Part shown: piece by piece, positions 1 to 10,187 of the stretch
How the letters are laid out: each line of letters starts with the position of its first letter
Position numbering within the stretch: position 1 is the first letter of the stretch
DNA from: Bufo bufo
Taxonomy: Eukaryota; Chordata; Amphibia; Anura; Bufonidae
Direction: 5' to 3'
Length of the DNA stretch: 64,000 nucleotides
NCBI RefSeq assembly: GCF_905171765.1
Contig: NC_053392.1
Coordinates: forward strand, 410,864,299-410,928,298
The notes under the pieces: model-generated
Databases searched by the model: none
Seen by the model: only the letters and a program-made list of their open reading frames with translations
Told to the model about the DNA's origin: nothing
Made by a program: the position numbers and the translations under genes

Positions 1-1204
1 TCTGGCTTCATGTCAGCAGAGAATCAGTCTGCATGTCCTAGCAGAGAATCATGTTTTACGTCACCCAACACTGGAACAGTCCATTGTCAGATATTTAGGC
101 CCAGGCACCCAGGCAGAGGAGAGAGGTCCCGTAACAGAGAATCTGGCTTCATGTCAGCAGAGAATCAGTCTGCATGTCCTAGTAGAGAATCATGCTTTAC
201 GTCACCCAACACTGGAACAGGCCACTGTCAGATATTTTTAGGCCCCGGCACCCAGACAGAGGAGAGAGGTCCCGTAACAGAGAATCTGGCTTCATGTCAG
301 CAGAGAATCAGTCTTCATGTCATAGTAGAGAATCAGGCTTCACGTCACCCACCACTGGAACAGGCCACTGTCAGATATTTTTAGGCCCCGTCACCCAGGC
401 AGAGGAGAGAGGTCCCATAACAGAGATTCAGGCTTCATGTCAGCAGAGAATCAGTCTTCATGTCATAGCAGAGAATCAGTCTTCACGTCACCCACCACTG
501 GAACAGGCCACTGTCACATATTTAGGCCCAGGCAGAGGAGAGAGGTCCCATAACAGAGATTCAGGCTTCATGTCAGCAGAGAATCAGTCTTCATGTCACC
601 CACCACTGGAACAGGCCACTGTCACATATTTAGGCCCAGGCACCCAGGCAGAGGAGAGAGGTCCCATAACAGAGATTCAGGCTTCATGTCAGCAGGGAAT
701 CAGTCTTCATGTAATAGCAGAGAATCAGGCTTCATGTCACCCACCACTGGAACAGGCCACTGTCAGATATTTTTAGGCCCCGGCACCCAGGCAGAGGAGA
801 GAGGTCTCATAACAGAGATTCAGGCTTCATGTCAGCAGAGAATCAGTCTTCATGTCACCCACCACTGGAACAGGCCACTGTCAGATATTTTTAGGCCCCG
901 GCACCCAGGCAGAGGAGAGAGGTCCCATAACAGAGATTCAGGCTTCATGTCAGCAGAGAATCAGTCTTCATGTCATAGCAGAGAATCAGGCTTCATGTCA
1001 CCCACCACTGGAACAGGCCACTGTCACATATTTAGGCCCAGGCACCCAGGCAGAGGAGAGAGGTCCCATAACAGAGATTCAGGCTTCATGTCAGCAGAGA
1101 ATCAGTCTTCATGTCATAGCAGAGAATAAGGCTTCATGTCACCCACCACTGGAACAGGCCACTGTCAGATATTTTTTGGCCCCGTCACCCAGACAGAGGA
1201 GAGG
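1..1204 (+). repeat. 141-bp tandem array in the 3' region of hAT-1
   Basis: Direct repeats of about 141 bp, several with internal deletions, are recognisable by CAGCAGAGAATCAGTCTTCA and GGCACCCAGGCAGAGGAGAG. The array lies just downstream of the transposase stop and has a close relative at 49566-51560 in hAT-2, so it belongs to the transposon and not to the host. Because 141 is divisible by three, several units stay open as a repeating 47-residue frame on the + strand. I read this as a by-product of unit length. Confidence 0.9.
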
Positions 1205-1320
1205 TTCATTAAACTTTGGGTTGCCCCGCAATATAATGGTAAAATGAAAATAAAAATAGGATTGAATGAGGAAGTGCCCTGGAGTACAATAATATATTGT
1301 TAAGGGGAGGTAGTTAATGT

Positions 1321-4300
1321 CTAATCTGCACAAGGGATGGACAGGTCCTGTGGGATCCATGCCTGGTTCATTTTTATGAACGTCAGCTTGTCCACATTGG
1401 CTGTAGACAGGCGGCTGCGTTTGTCTGTAATGACGCCCCCTGCCGTGCTGAATACACGTTCAGACAAAACGCTGGCCGCCGGGCAGGCCAGCACCTCCAA
1501 GGCATAAAAGGCTAGCTCTGGCCACGTGGACAATTTGGAGACCCAGAAGTTGAATGGGGCCGAACCATCAGTCAGTACGTGGAGGGGTGTGCACAGGTAC
1601 TGTTCCACCATGTTATTGAAATGTTGCCTCCTGCTAACACGTTCCATATCAGGTGGTGGTGCAGTTAGCTGTGGCGTGGTGACAAAACTTTTCCACATCT
1701 CTGCCATGCTAACCCTGCCCTCAGAGGAGCTGGCCGTGACACAGCTGCGTTGGCGACCTCTTGCTCCTCCTCTGCCTTCGCCTTGGGCTTCCACTTGTTC
1801 CCCTGTGACATTTGGGAATGCTCTCAGTAGCGCGTATACCAACGTGCGCTTGTACTCGCGCATCTTACTATCACGCTCGAGTGCATGAAGTAAGGTGGGC
1901 ACATTGTCTTTGTACCGTGGATCCAGCAGGGTAGCAACCCAGTAGTCCGCACACGTTAAAATGTGGGCAACTCTGCTGTCGTTGCGCAGGCACTGCAGCA
2001 TGTAGTCGCTCATGTGTGCCAGGCTGCCCAGAGGTAAGGACAAGCTGTCCTCTGTGGACGGCGTATCGTCCTCGTCCTGAGTTTCCCCCCAGCCACGCAC
2101 CAGTGATGGGCCCGGGCTGCGTTGGGTGCCAGCCCGCTGTGAACCTGCTTCATCCTCATCCTCCTCCACCTCCTCCTCATCCTCGTCCTCCTCGTCCTCA
2201 AGTAGTGGGCCCTGTCTGGCCACATTTGTACCTGGCCTCTGCTGTTGCAAAAAAACTCCCTCTGAGTCACTTCGAAGAGACTGGCCTGAAAGTGCTAAAA
2301 ATGACCCCTCTTCCTCCTCCTCCTCCTGGGCCACCTCCTCTTCCATCATCGCCCTAAGTGTTTTCTCAAGGAGACATAGAAGTGGTATTGTAACGCTGAT
2401 AACGGCGTCATCGCCACTGGCCATGTTGGTGGAGTACTCGAAACAGCGCAACAGGGCACACAGGTCTCGCATGGAGGCCCAGTCATTGGTGGTGAAGTGG
2501 TGCTGTTCCGCAGTGCGACTGACCCGTGCGTGCTGCAGCTGAAACTCCACTATGGCCTGCTGCTGCTCGCACAGTCTGTCCAGCATGTGCAGGGTGGAGT
2601 TCCCCCTGGTGGGCACGTCGCATATGAGGCGGTGAGCGGGAAGGCCGAAGTTACGCTGTAGCGCAGACAGACGAGCAGCGGCAGGATGTGAACGCCGGAA
2701 GCGCGAACAGACGGCCCGCACTTTATGCAGCAGCTCTGACATGTCGGGGTATTTGTGAATGAACTTCTGCACCACCAAATTCAGCACATGCGCCAGGCAA
2801 GGGATGTGCGTCAAACCGGCTAGTCCTAGAGCTACAACGAGATTTCGCCCATTATCGCACACCACCAGGGCAGGCTTGAGGTTCACCGGCAGCAACCACT
2901 CGTCGGTCTGTTGTTCTATACCCCGCCACAACTCCTGCGCGGTGTGGGGCCAGTCCCCCAAACATATGAGTTTCAGAACGGCCTGCTGACGTTTACCCCG
3001 GGCTGTGCTGAAGTTGGTGGTGAAGGTGTGTGGCTGACTGGATGAGCAGGTGGAAGAAGAGGAGGAGGAAGCTGAGTAGGAGGAGGAGGAGACAGGAGGC
3101 AAAGAATGTTGCCCTGCTATCCTTGGCGGCGGAAGGACGTGCGCCAAACAGCTCTCCGCCTGGGGCCCAGCCGCCACTACATTTACCCAGTGTGCAGTTA
3201 GGGAGATATAGCGTCCCTGGCCGTGCTTACTGGTCCACGTATCTGTGGTTAGGTGGACCTTGCCACAGATGGTGTTGCGCAGTGCACACTTGATTTTATC
3301 GGATACTTGGTTGTGCAGGGAAGGCACGGCTCTCTTGGAGAAGTAGTGCCGGCTGGGAACAACATACTGTGGGACAGCAAGCGACATGAGCTGTTTGAAG
3401 CTGTCTGTGTCGACCAGCCTAAATGACAGCATTTCATAGGCCAGTAGTTTAGAAATGCTGGCATTCAGGGCCAGGGATCGAGGGTGGCTAGGTGGGAATT
3501 TACGCTTTCTCTCAAATGTTTGTGAGATGGAGAGCTGAACGCTGCCGGGTGAAAGGCTTGAGATGCTTGGTGACGCAGCTGGTGGTGTTGGTGGTACATC
3601 CCATGTTTGCTGGGCGGCAGGTGCCAACGTTCCTCCAGAGGCGGAGGAAGAGGCCGAGGCGGCGGCAGCAGCAGAAGAGGCCGAGGCGGCAGCAGCAGAA
3701 GAGGTAGCAGGGGGAGCCTGAGTGACTTCCTTGTTTTTAAGGTGTTTACTCCACTGCAGTTCATGCTTTGCATGCAGGTGCCTGGTCATGCAGGTTGTGC
3801 TAAGGATCAGAACGTTAATGCCTCGCTTCAGGCTCTGATGGCACAGCGTGCAAACCACTCGGGTCTTGTCGTCAGCACATTGTTTGAAGAAGTGCCATGC
3901 CAGGGAACTCCTTGAAGCTGCCTTTGGGGTGTTCGGTCCCAGATGGCGGCGGTCAGTAGCAGGCGGAGTCTCTTGGCGGCGGGTGTTCTGATTTTGCCCA
4001 CTGCTCCCTCTTTGTCTTTTGCTACGCTGTTGGCTCGGTCTCACCACTGCCTCTTCCTCCGAACTGTGAAAGTCAGTGGCAAGACCTTCATTCCATGTGG
4101 GGTCTAGGACCTCATCGTCCCCTGAATCGTCTTCCACCCAGTCTTGATCCCTGACCTCCTGTTCAGTCTGCACACTGCAGAAAGACGCAGCAGTTGGCAC
4201 CTGTGTTTCGTCATCATCAGAGACGTGCTGAGGTGGTATTCCCATGTCCTCATCATCAGGAAACATAAGTGGTTGTGCGTTAGTGCATTCTATCTCTTCC

Positions 4301-4743
4301 ACCCCTGGGGAAGGGATAGGTGGATGCCCTTGGGAAACCCTGGCAGCAGAGTCTTCAAACAGCATAAGAGACTGCTGCATAACTTGAGGCTCAGACAGTT
4401 TCCCTGATATGCATGGGGGTGATGTGACAGACTGATGGGCTTGGTTTTCATGCGCCATCTGTGCGCTTTCTGCAGAAGACTGGGTGGGAGATAATGTGAA
4501 CGTGCTGGATGCCACCCAATTGACTAATGCCTGTACCTGCTCAGGCCTTACCATCCTTAGAACGGCATTGGGCCCCACCAAATATGGCTGTAAATTCTGG
4601 CGGCTACTGGGACCTGAGGTAGTTGGTACACTAGGACGTGTGGCTGTGGCAGAACGGCCACGTCCTCTCCCAGCACCAGAGGGTCCACTAACACCACCAC
4701 GACCATGTCCGCGTCCGCGTCCCTTACTAGATGTTTTTCTCAT
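1321..4743 (-). CDS. hAT-1 transposase, full-length frame (1140 aa) with a probable inactivating substitution
   Basis: A ZBED-like hAT transposase would bind the transposon ends and cut and rejoin DNA in the nucleus. The frame is unbroken from the ATG at 4743, which opens a basic Gly/Arg-rich tail, to the stop at 1321. An acidic and Ser-rich region precedes a BED zinc finger starting at Trp283 (CTLC followed by HLHAKH). Candidate catalytic acids are Asp501 (LTTDTWTS), Asp630 (VVCDNG) and Glu1095 (VLSERVFSTAGG), the last within the C-terminal hAT dimerisation region. Glu-rich stretches sit around residues 780-870. The near-invariant motif that reads PTRWNSTL in hAT-2 and hAT-3 reads PTRGNSTL here (Gly714, codon 2602-2604). 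I therefore expect an inactive enzyme despite the intact frame. Confidence 0.92.
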   Translation of the reverse strand: MRKTSSKGRGRGHGRGGVSGPSGAGRGRGRSATATRPSVPTTSGPSSRQNLQPYLVGPNAVLRMVRPEQVQALVNWVASSTFTLSPTQSSAESAQMAHENQAHQSVTSPPCISGKLSEPQVMQQSLMLFEDSAARVSQGHPPIPSPGVEEIECTNAQPLMFPDDEDMGIPPQHVSDDDETQVPTAASFCSVQTEQEVRDQDWVEDDSGDDEVLDPTWNEGLATDFHSSEEEAVVRPSQQRSKRQRGSSGQNQNTRRQETPPATDRRHLGPNTPKAASRSSLAWHFFKQCADDKTRVVCTLCHQSLKRGINVLILSTTCMTRHLHAKHELQWSKHLKNKEVTQAPPATSSAAAASASSAAAAASASSSASGGTLAPAAQQTWDVPPTPPAASPSISSLSPGSVQLSISQTFERKRKFPPSHPRSLALNASISKLLAYEMLSFRLVDTDSFKQLMSLAVPQYVVPSRHYFSKRAVPSLHNQVSDKIKCALRNTICGKVHLTTDTWTSKHGQGRYISLTAHWVNVVAAGPQAESCLAHVLPPPRIAGQHSLPPVSSSSYSASSSSSSTCSSSQPHTFTTNFSTARGKRQQAVLKLICLGDWPHTAQELWRGIEQQTDEWLLPVNLKPALVVCDNGRNLVVALGLAGLTHIPCLAHVLNLVVQKFIHKYPDMSELLHKVRAVCSRFRRSHPAAARLSALQRNFGLPAHRLICDVPTRGNSTLHMLDRLCEQQQAIVEFQLQHARVSRTAEQHHFTTNDWASMRDLCALLRCFEYSTNMASGDDAVISVTIPLLCLLEKTLRAMMEEEVAQEEEEEEGSFLALSGQSLRSDSEGVFLQQQRPGTNVARQGPLLEDEEDEDEEEVEEDEDEAGSQRAGTQRSPGPSLVRGWGETQDEDDTPSTEDSLSLPLGSLAHMSDYMLQCLRNDSRVAHILTCADYWVATLLDPRYKDNVPTLLHALERDSKMREYKRTLVYALLRAFPNVTGEQVEAQGEGRGGARGRQRSCVTASSSEGRVSMAEMWKSFVTTPQLTAPPPDMERVSRRQHFNNMVEQYLCTPLHVLTDGSAPFNFWVSKLSTWPELAFYALEVLACPAASVLSERVFSTAGGVITDKRSRLSTANVDKLTFIKMNQAWIPQDLSIPCAD

Positions 4744-4839
4744 TGTTACCGTTCACCACAATAAGAAAAATATTATTCGGGCCAATGTATTGAATTAAAA
4801 TTCAGGCCTTTTTTTTACAGACACCTAACACTAAGTCTA

Positions 4840-5835
4840 TCTGGCTATCTATTTAGGTACCGTATTACACTAATACACGCACACCAGTAATGACAGATTT
4901 AGCTGAATATAAATTTGAGGCCTATTATTTAGGCGCTGGGTGACAGGTAAACGTTTACGGACAGAATTAGACTTGGATCTGCACTGTAGCGTGTGTGTGA
5001 AGTTCTTGAGAATTACCCTATCAGCACCTTGAATCTAATATACCCTTTTAGGGATAGATTCAAAGTAGGCCTGATACAGCAGCAACCACTAATTTTGAGA
5101 ATTGCAAATTTGGGAATTGTTTTTCAACCCAGACCAAAAACTGTGCTTTGACGGACAGTAAAAATGACTTGACCAGCTAAAACAGTACAGATTTGGATGA
5201 ATATAAATGTGAGGCCTATTTTTTAGGCGCTGGGTGACAGGTATACGTTTAATCACAGAATTAGACTTGGATCTGCACTGTAGCGTGTGTGTTAAGTTTT
5301 TGAGAATTACCCTATCAGCACCTTGAATCTAATATACCCTTTTAGGGATAGATTTAAAGTAGGCCTGATACAGCAGAAACCACTAATTTTGAGAATTGCA
5401 AATTTGGGAATTGTTTTTCAACCCAGAACAAAAACTGTGCTTTGACGGACAGTAAAAATAACTTGACCAGCTAAAACAGTACAGATTTGGATGAATATAA
5501 ATGTGAGGCCTATTTTTTAGGCGCTGGGTGACAGGTATACGTTTAATCACAGAATTAGACTTGGATCTGCACTGTAGCGTGTGTGTTAAGTTTTTGAGAA
5601 TTACCCTATCAGCACCTTGAATCTAATATACCCTTTTAGGGATAGATTTAAAGTAGGCCTGATACAGCAGAAACCACTAATTTTGAGAATTGCAAATTTG
5701 GGAATTGTTTTTCAACCCAGAAAAAAAACTGTGCTTTGACGGTCACTAAAAATAACTTGACCAGCTAAAGCAGTAATGACAGATTTGGATTAATATAAAT
5801 GTGAGGCCTATTTTTTAGGCGCTGGGTGACAGGCT
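4840..5835. repeat. 294-bp tandem array upstream of hAT-1 transposase
   Basis: About three and a half copies of a 294-298 bp unit. Shared words are GGCGCTGGGTGACAGG (4932, 5226, 5520, 5818) and CTAATATACCCTTTTAGGGA. It occupies the 5' untranslated or leader side of the transposase gene. The same unit with a 296-bp period is present in hAT-2 (55140-56225), so the array predates the separation of the two copies. Confidence 0.9.
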
Positions 5836-6835
5836 CAACTTGCCCCTGATGTAGTATATGGCCAAAAAATAACCACACTATTGATGGTTAAATGCACTTT
5901 GTGACAGGCTCAACTTGCCCCTGATGTAGTATATGGCCAAAAAATAACCACACTATTGATGGTTAAATGCACTTTGTGACAGGCTCAACTTGCCCCTGAT
6001 GTAGTATATGGCCAAAAAATAACCACACTATTGATGGTTAAATGCACTTGATGAAAGCTTGACCCTGATGTAGGATATAGCAAAAAATAACCACACTATT
6101 GATGGTTAAATGCACTTGGGTGACAAGGTCAGCTTGCCCCTGATGTAGTATATGGCCAAAAAATAACCACACTATTGATGGTTAAATGCACTTGATGAAA
6201 GCTTGACCCTGATGTAGGATATAGCAAAAAATAACCACACTATTGATGGTTAAATGCACTTGGGTGACAAGGTCAGCTTGCCCCTGATGTAGTATATGGC
6301 CAAAAAATAACCACACTATTGATGGTTAAATGCACTTGATGAAAGCTTGACCCTGATGTAGGATATAGCAAAAAATAACCACACTATTGATGGTTAAATG
6401 CACTTGGGTGACAAGGTCAGCTTGCCCCTGATGTAGTATATGGCCAAAAAATAACCACACTATTGATGGTTAAATGCACTTGATGAAAGCTTGACCCTGA
6501 TGTAGGATATAGCAAAAAATAACCACACTAATGATGGTTAAATGCACTTGGGTGACAAGGTCAGCTTGCCCCTGATGTAGTATATGGCCAAAAAATAACC
6601 ACACTATTGATGGTTAAATGCACTTGATGAAAGCTTGACCCTGATGTAGGATATAGCAAAAAATAACCACACTATTGATGGTTAAATGCACTTGGGTGAC
6701 AAGGTCAGCTTGCCCCTGATGTAGTATATGGCCAAAAAATAACCACACTATTGATGGTTAAATGCACTTGATGAAAGCTTGACCCTGATGTAGGATATAG
6801 CAAAAAATAACCACACTATTGATGGTTAAATGTAC
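5824..6835. repeat. 77-bp monomer array that becomes a 144-bp higher-order repeat
   Basis: The first three units (5824-6049) are 77-bp monomers containing CAACTTGCCCCTGATGTAG and AATAACCACACTATTGATGG. From 6050 two monomer types alternate, one starting GATGAAAGCTTGACC and one starting GGGTGACAAGGTCAGC. Together they form an exact 144-bp dimer whose starts fall at 6050, 6194, 6338, 6482, 6626 and 6770. hAT-2 has only the 70-bp monomer form at the equivalent place (63038-63412). Confidence 0.92.
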
Positions 6836-7100
6836 TTGGTGGCAGCTTGTGCTGGCGCACAAGCAAGCCACAAAATGGCCGCCGATCACCCCAGAAAAAA
6901 GTGACTGAAAAACGCTCTGGGCACCCTAAAAACACTGAGCAATTGAATAGCAGCAGTTCAATGATCCACAGCTGTAGATCGATCACTGAATGAAGTCTTT
7001 TGGAGGAGTTAATCTGCCTAATCTCGCCCTAACGTTGCAGCTGCAACCTCTCCCTACACTTGTATCAGCAGAGTGACGTGCAGCGCTACGTGACCCAAGC

Positions 7101-7140
7101 TTATATAGAGGCTGGGTCACATGCTGCACTGGCCAATCAC
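7101..7140 (-). promoter_or_regulatory. Candidate hAT-1 transposase promoter (CCAAT and TATA boxes)
   Basis: Read on the - strand, an ATTGG (inverted CCAAT box) at 7133-7137 is followed about 30 bp later by TATATAA at 7107-7101, pointing toward the transposase gene. The same pair is preserved in hAT-2 near 63709-63677. Preservation between copies, position inside the terminus and orientation support a TATA-type promoter. Transcription itself is not shown. Confidence 0.5.
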
Positions 7141-7356
7141 AGCCATGCCAATAGTAGGCAAGGCTGTGATGGCCTCTTGGGGCAAGTAGTATGATGCTTG
7201 TTGATTGGCTGCTTTGCAGCCTTTCAAAAAGAGCCAAGAAAGCGCCGAACACCGAACCCGAACCCGGACTTTTACGAAAATGTTCGGGTCCGTGTCACGG
7301 ACACCCCAAAATTCGGTACGAACCCGAACTATACAGTTCGGGTTCGCTCATTCCTA

Positions 7357-7764
7357 CTAGAGACCACACCCAGCTCACCCAAGCACACAGCTTAACCAGG
7401 AAGGAAGGAAATTCCTTAAAGGGAAAGTGCACACACATGCAACAACATGTTGCCGCAGACAACAGCATGCATGGCAACCGTGTCACAGCGTACACAACAT
7501 AGGCCGTAATATAAGTGAAAACTAGTATATTTTTTCCATACTTTTACATACTTTTCCTATAGAAGGGTGTCTGCAGTGGCTTCTGACATCTGTGCAATAC
7601 CTTGTGTGTGTCAGGGCCAGAGATAGAAAAAATATAAGTGAAATCTAGTATATTTTTTCCATACTTTTATGTACTTTTCCTATAGAAGGGTATCTGCAGT
7701 AACTTGTGACACCTGTGCATTACCTTCTGTGTGTCAGGGCCACAAATATCGCCATACAGTACGT
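7357..7764. other. Unassigned intron-like DNA with a 120-bp tandem duplication
   Basis: After the predicted hAT-1 target duplication (7357-7364) lies AT-rich sequence with no frame I can support. Positions 7508-7745 hold two imperfect copies of a unit of about 120 bp, recognisable by CTAGTATATTTTTTCCATACT and TGTGTGTCAGGGCCA. Its origin is unknown; it may be a remnant of an older repeat. Confidence 0.5.
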
Positions 7765-8156
7765 CAATTAATGCCATTTCTTGGCAGATTCTGTATAGAA
7801 GAGAGTATGACTTCATCGTACTCCCATAGTCTGTTAATGTTGACACTCTCTATCCCTTCCAGGTTCCATAACCGAATTGAAATCTCCCATCACCATTACT
7901 GGACATTCATTTTTTATAGAAATAAATTGTGCCAACCTACCTTGCACTATGATGAGAAGGGCGGAGAGATGTATACAAATGCCAATATGCAAATCCGGCC
8001 ATTCCAACGGCAATATAGGAAAACATATCTACCTTTCTTGTCAATAAGCAAAGCAACTATTGCAGGTAGATGCTTAATAACTAAATCAAATACAACCCTT
8101 CTTTTTACATTGTCAGCGAGTCCACGGATATTCCAAGTTAAAATCCTATGTGTCAT
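7765..8156 (-). pseudogene. L1-A ORF2 endonuclease fragment (antisense L1 relic)
   Basis: On the - strand, translation from 8156 gives MTHRILTWNIRGLADNVKRR, the usual start of an L1 apurinic-type endonuclease, followed by a segment ending near LPAIVALL. Further on (about 7860-7775, in another frame) comes VMGDFNSVMEPGRDRE, the GDFN block of the same domain. Sequence between the blocks has been lost and the frame shifts, so this is a dead fragment. It ends before any reverse transcriptase block. It belongs with the ORF1 pieces at 8157-8343 and 16200-16562. Confidence 0.8.
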
Positions 8157-8343
8157 CCAAGTTATAATAAGAAAAAGAAAAAAAGGAAAAAAAAACGCGA
8201 AAAAGAAAGAGAGACCGCGATATCTCCAGCGACTACACTCCCAGACACCCCCCCATGTCTTCAGTTCTTTTGTTCGTTTTAGTTACCTCTTTTTTTAGCT
8301 CCACAATAGATAGTTCTGTATCCTTAACCCGTAATCGCATTTT
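8157..8343 (-). pseudogene. L1-A ORF1 coiled-coil fragment
   Basis: Reading left from 8343, the - strand encodes MRLRVKDTELSIVELKKEV, a heptad-like charged stretch typical of the L1 ORF1 coiled coil, then passes through an A/T-rich gap to the ORF2 start at 8156. The 13 bases at 8331-8343 (GTAATCGCATTTT) recur at 16200-16212 at the end of the other ORF1 piece. One L1 has therefore been split by a later insertion. Confidence 0.6.
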
Positions 8344-8534
8344 TTTGTATCTAACATCGTGCTTTTCCTTGTTTCTGACTAGCATTGCGCATTATACTTG
8401 CTTTCTCTTGTTGTAGCTGGCATCTGCAGTATCATTACCGCTATCCATGTGTTGTTGTTTGCTCACCAGTAGCCTCGGTAGCTGTAATGAGCATGTTAAT
8501 AGCTATTATAGATTACTCTTGTGGAACACTTAGG

Positions 8535-9186
8535 TGTCACGAGGGTATCGAGAACCACGCCTGACTCTGTTATACCCGGGGTCAGGAAGTCGCAGCGGTT
8601 GGCTGCACGCTCTATTTAAGATAGGGCTGTTTTCCTTATGGTAGCTTTCTGGGTTTGCTTTGCAAACCCTTTTGGCTCACTCAGGGATCCGTAGCTCCTT
8701 CTCCTCAGCTGTTCCTTGTCCAGCACTCCCAGACCTCCTTATATTCCTCTCTCATGCTTCTCTGGTTGCCAGAGATAGAGTTTCCTGCCTGGACATCTAT
8801 TCTGACCTTCTGGAGCTGTGTTGCTGCGTTCTCTGGTAGTTGGTCCAGAACGCTACCCTCCGGATCCCTGTTGGACCTTTTTGGTCTATTGTGGTCGCCC
8901 ACCTGGGTGTATGTGTTTGTCAGTTTTGTCTGTCCTCTCCCTGGTGTTTCCCTCTTAGTGATAGTGGTGCGGACTAGCGATCCCACCGGCCCGTTCACTA
9001 TCTAGGGCTCATATTAGGGAAAGCCAGGGTTTAGGCACGTGATCGCCGCACGGGTGGGGAACCCGTCTAGGGACGTCAGGGCAGTCAGGTGCCAGCCGCA
9101 AGGTGAGTTAGGGGTCACCACCTTTCCCTCTCCCTTGGGCAGGGCTTTCCCTGTTTTCCCCCCTGTGCGTGACGTCGGTCATTACA
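8535..9186 (+). repeat. Gypsy 5' LTR
   Basis: This direct copy of 15146-15797 begins TGTCACGAGGGTATCGAG and ends CATTACA. It would supply promoter, transcript start and polyadenylation signals for the element. Its open 116-aa frame recurs in the other LTR and is not a gene. Confidence 0.95.
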
Positions 9187-9264
9187 TTATCTCTGGCCCT
9201 TATTTTGTGTAGGTAAAAAAAAAAAATAAAAAAAAAATAAATTTTTACCTACTTAGAATCCAGT
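9187..9264 (+). promoter_or_regulatory. Gypsy leader with A-rich hairpin; no canonical primer site recognised
   Basis: Between LTR and gag ATG I see TTATCTCTGGCCCTTATT, which I cannot match to a common tRNA 3' end. It is followed by perfect 11-bp inverted arms, GTAGGTAAAAA (9209-9219) and TTTTTACCTAC (9242-9252), around an A-rich loop. A structured leader could bear on priming or packaging; this is inference. Confidence 0.45.
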
Positions 9265-10187
9265 ATGGATCAAATTGCTGCTCTGTCCAAACAATTTCAT
9301 GGCCTGTCTTTGGAGGTGGTAGGATTGAAGGCGTCGGTCCTCCAGCAACAGCAGCGATTGCAACTGACTGCAAGCCCAGCGGTTGCTACTGGTAACCAGG
9401 TTGTTGCGGAACCCAAGGTCCCTCTCCCTGACAGATTTTCTGGGGGAAGGGACAAGTTTTTGACATTCCGTGAGGCCTGTAAGTTATATTTTAAACTGCG
9501 CCCTTACTCCTCTGGTAATAAAGATCAGCGGGTGGGGGTTGTTATTTCCCTGCTGCAGGGGGATCCGCAGTCCTGGGCGTTCTCTTTACCTACTGATTCC
9601 CAGGCTCTTCGGTCAGTGGATGAGTTCTTCGGGGCCTTGGGTCTCATATATGACGACCCTGACCGAGTCGCACTGGCTGAATCAAGATTACGGAGACTCT
9701 TACAAGGAGAGCGGCCGGTAGAGGAGTATTGCTCTGAATTCCGTAGGTGGGCTACGGATACCCAATGGAACGACCCGGCTCTCAGGAGTCAGTTCTGCTC
9801 TGGGTTATCCGAAAGGGTTAAGGATGCGCTTGCATTATATGAGACCCCCTTTTCCCTTGATGCGGTTATGTCCCTTTCTATCCGTATAGAGAGAGACGCC
9901 TTAGGGACAGGTTGAAAAAACCGGAGCAATTGGTAACCCCTCCCAAGCAGCAGTTAGTCTGTACGGACTTAGACGAGCCTATGCAGCTAGGAGGAACTAC
10001 TCGTCAGGTCCGTCCTCCTGAGGCTCGCCGTAGGCGTGGGGTTTGTTTTTTTTGTGGGGAGAGGGGTCATTTCATTAATGTCTGTCCTTCTTTCCTCAGA
10101 AACAAAAGACCGTCGGAAAAACTACTAACCCCAGGCTGTGTGGAGGATGTCAGCCGGGGGGTATACGTTTCCTCCATACGTACATAG
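9265..10187 (+). pseudogene. Gypsy gag with zinc knuckle, frameshifted
   Basis: The capsid precursor starts at ATG 9265 (MDQIAALSKQFHG). It has an N-terminal coiled-coil-like Gln-rich segment, a retrotransposon gag domain (about residues 55-200, including WAFSLPTDS and YCSEFRRWA) and a C-terminal CCHC zinc knuckle, CFFCGERGHFINVCP. The frame breaks near 9895-9910, where GAGAGAGAC looks two bases too long; the knuckle continues in another frame. An in-frame TAG at 10185-10187 separates it from the protease. Unless suppressed, these lesions prevent a functional Gag or Gag-Pol product. Confidence 0.88.

Larger units (their letters stand above)
1..7356 (-). mobile_element. hAT-1: ZBED-type hAT DNA transposon, partial (one end outside window)
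   Basis: This is a hAT superfamily DNA transposon read right to left. Its right terminus is GTTCGGGTTCGCTCATTCCTA ending at 7356. It matches the terminus of hAT-2 at 63938, where an exact 8-bp target duplication proves the boundary. By analogy the bases after it (7357-7364, CTAGAGAC) should be one copy of this element's target duplication. The other end lies before position 1. Order on the - strand is: terminus, promoter-like block, 70-144 bp tandem arrays, 294-bp array, transposase gene (4743-1321), then a 141-bp array. hAT-2 has the same order and orientation 42 kb away. It is probably immobile because of a lesion in a conserved transposase motif. Confidence 0.93.

Noticed and set aside
10..1247. 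Several overlapping frames of 120-190 codons on the + strand
   Set aside because: They repeat with the 141-bp array unit and differ only by unit indels; no start context, homology or domain supports a gene.
7669..8298. 209-codon frame on the + strand
   Set aside because: It is the antisense of an L1 endonuclease and ORF1 relic whose motifs (WNIRGL, GDFN) are on the - strand.
8655..9005. 116-codon frame, with a twin at 15266-15616
   Set aside because: Both lie wholly inside the two Gypsy LTRs and are copies of each other; no protein similarity recognised.
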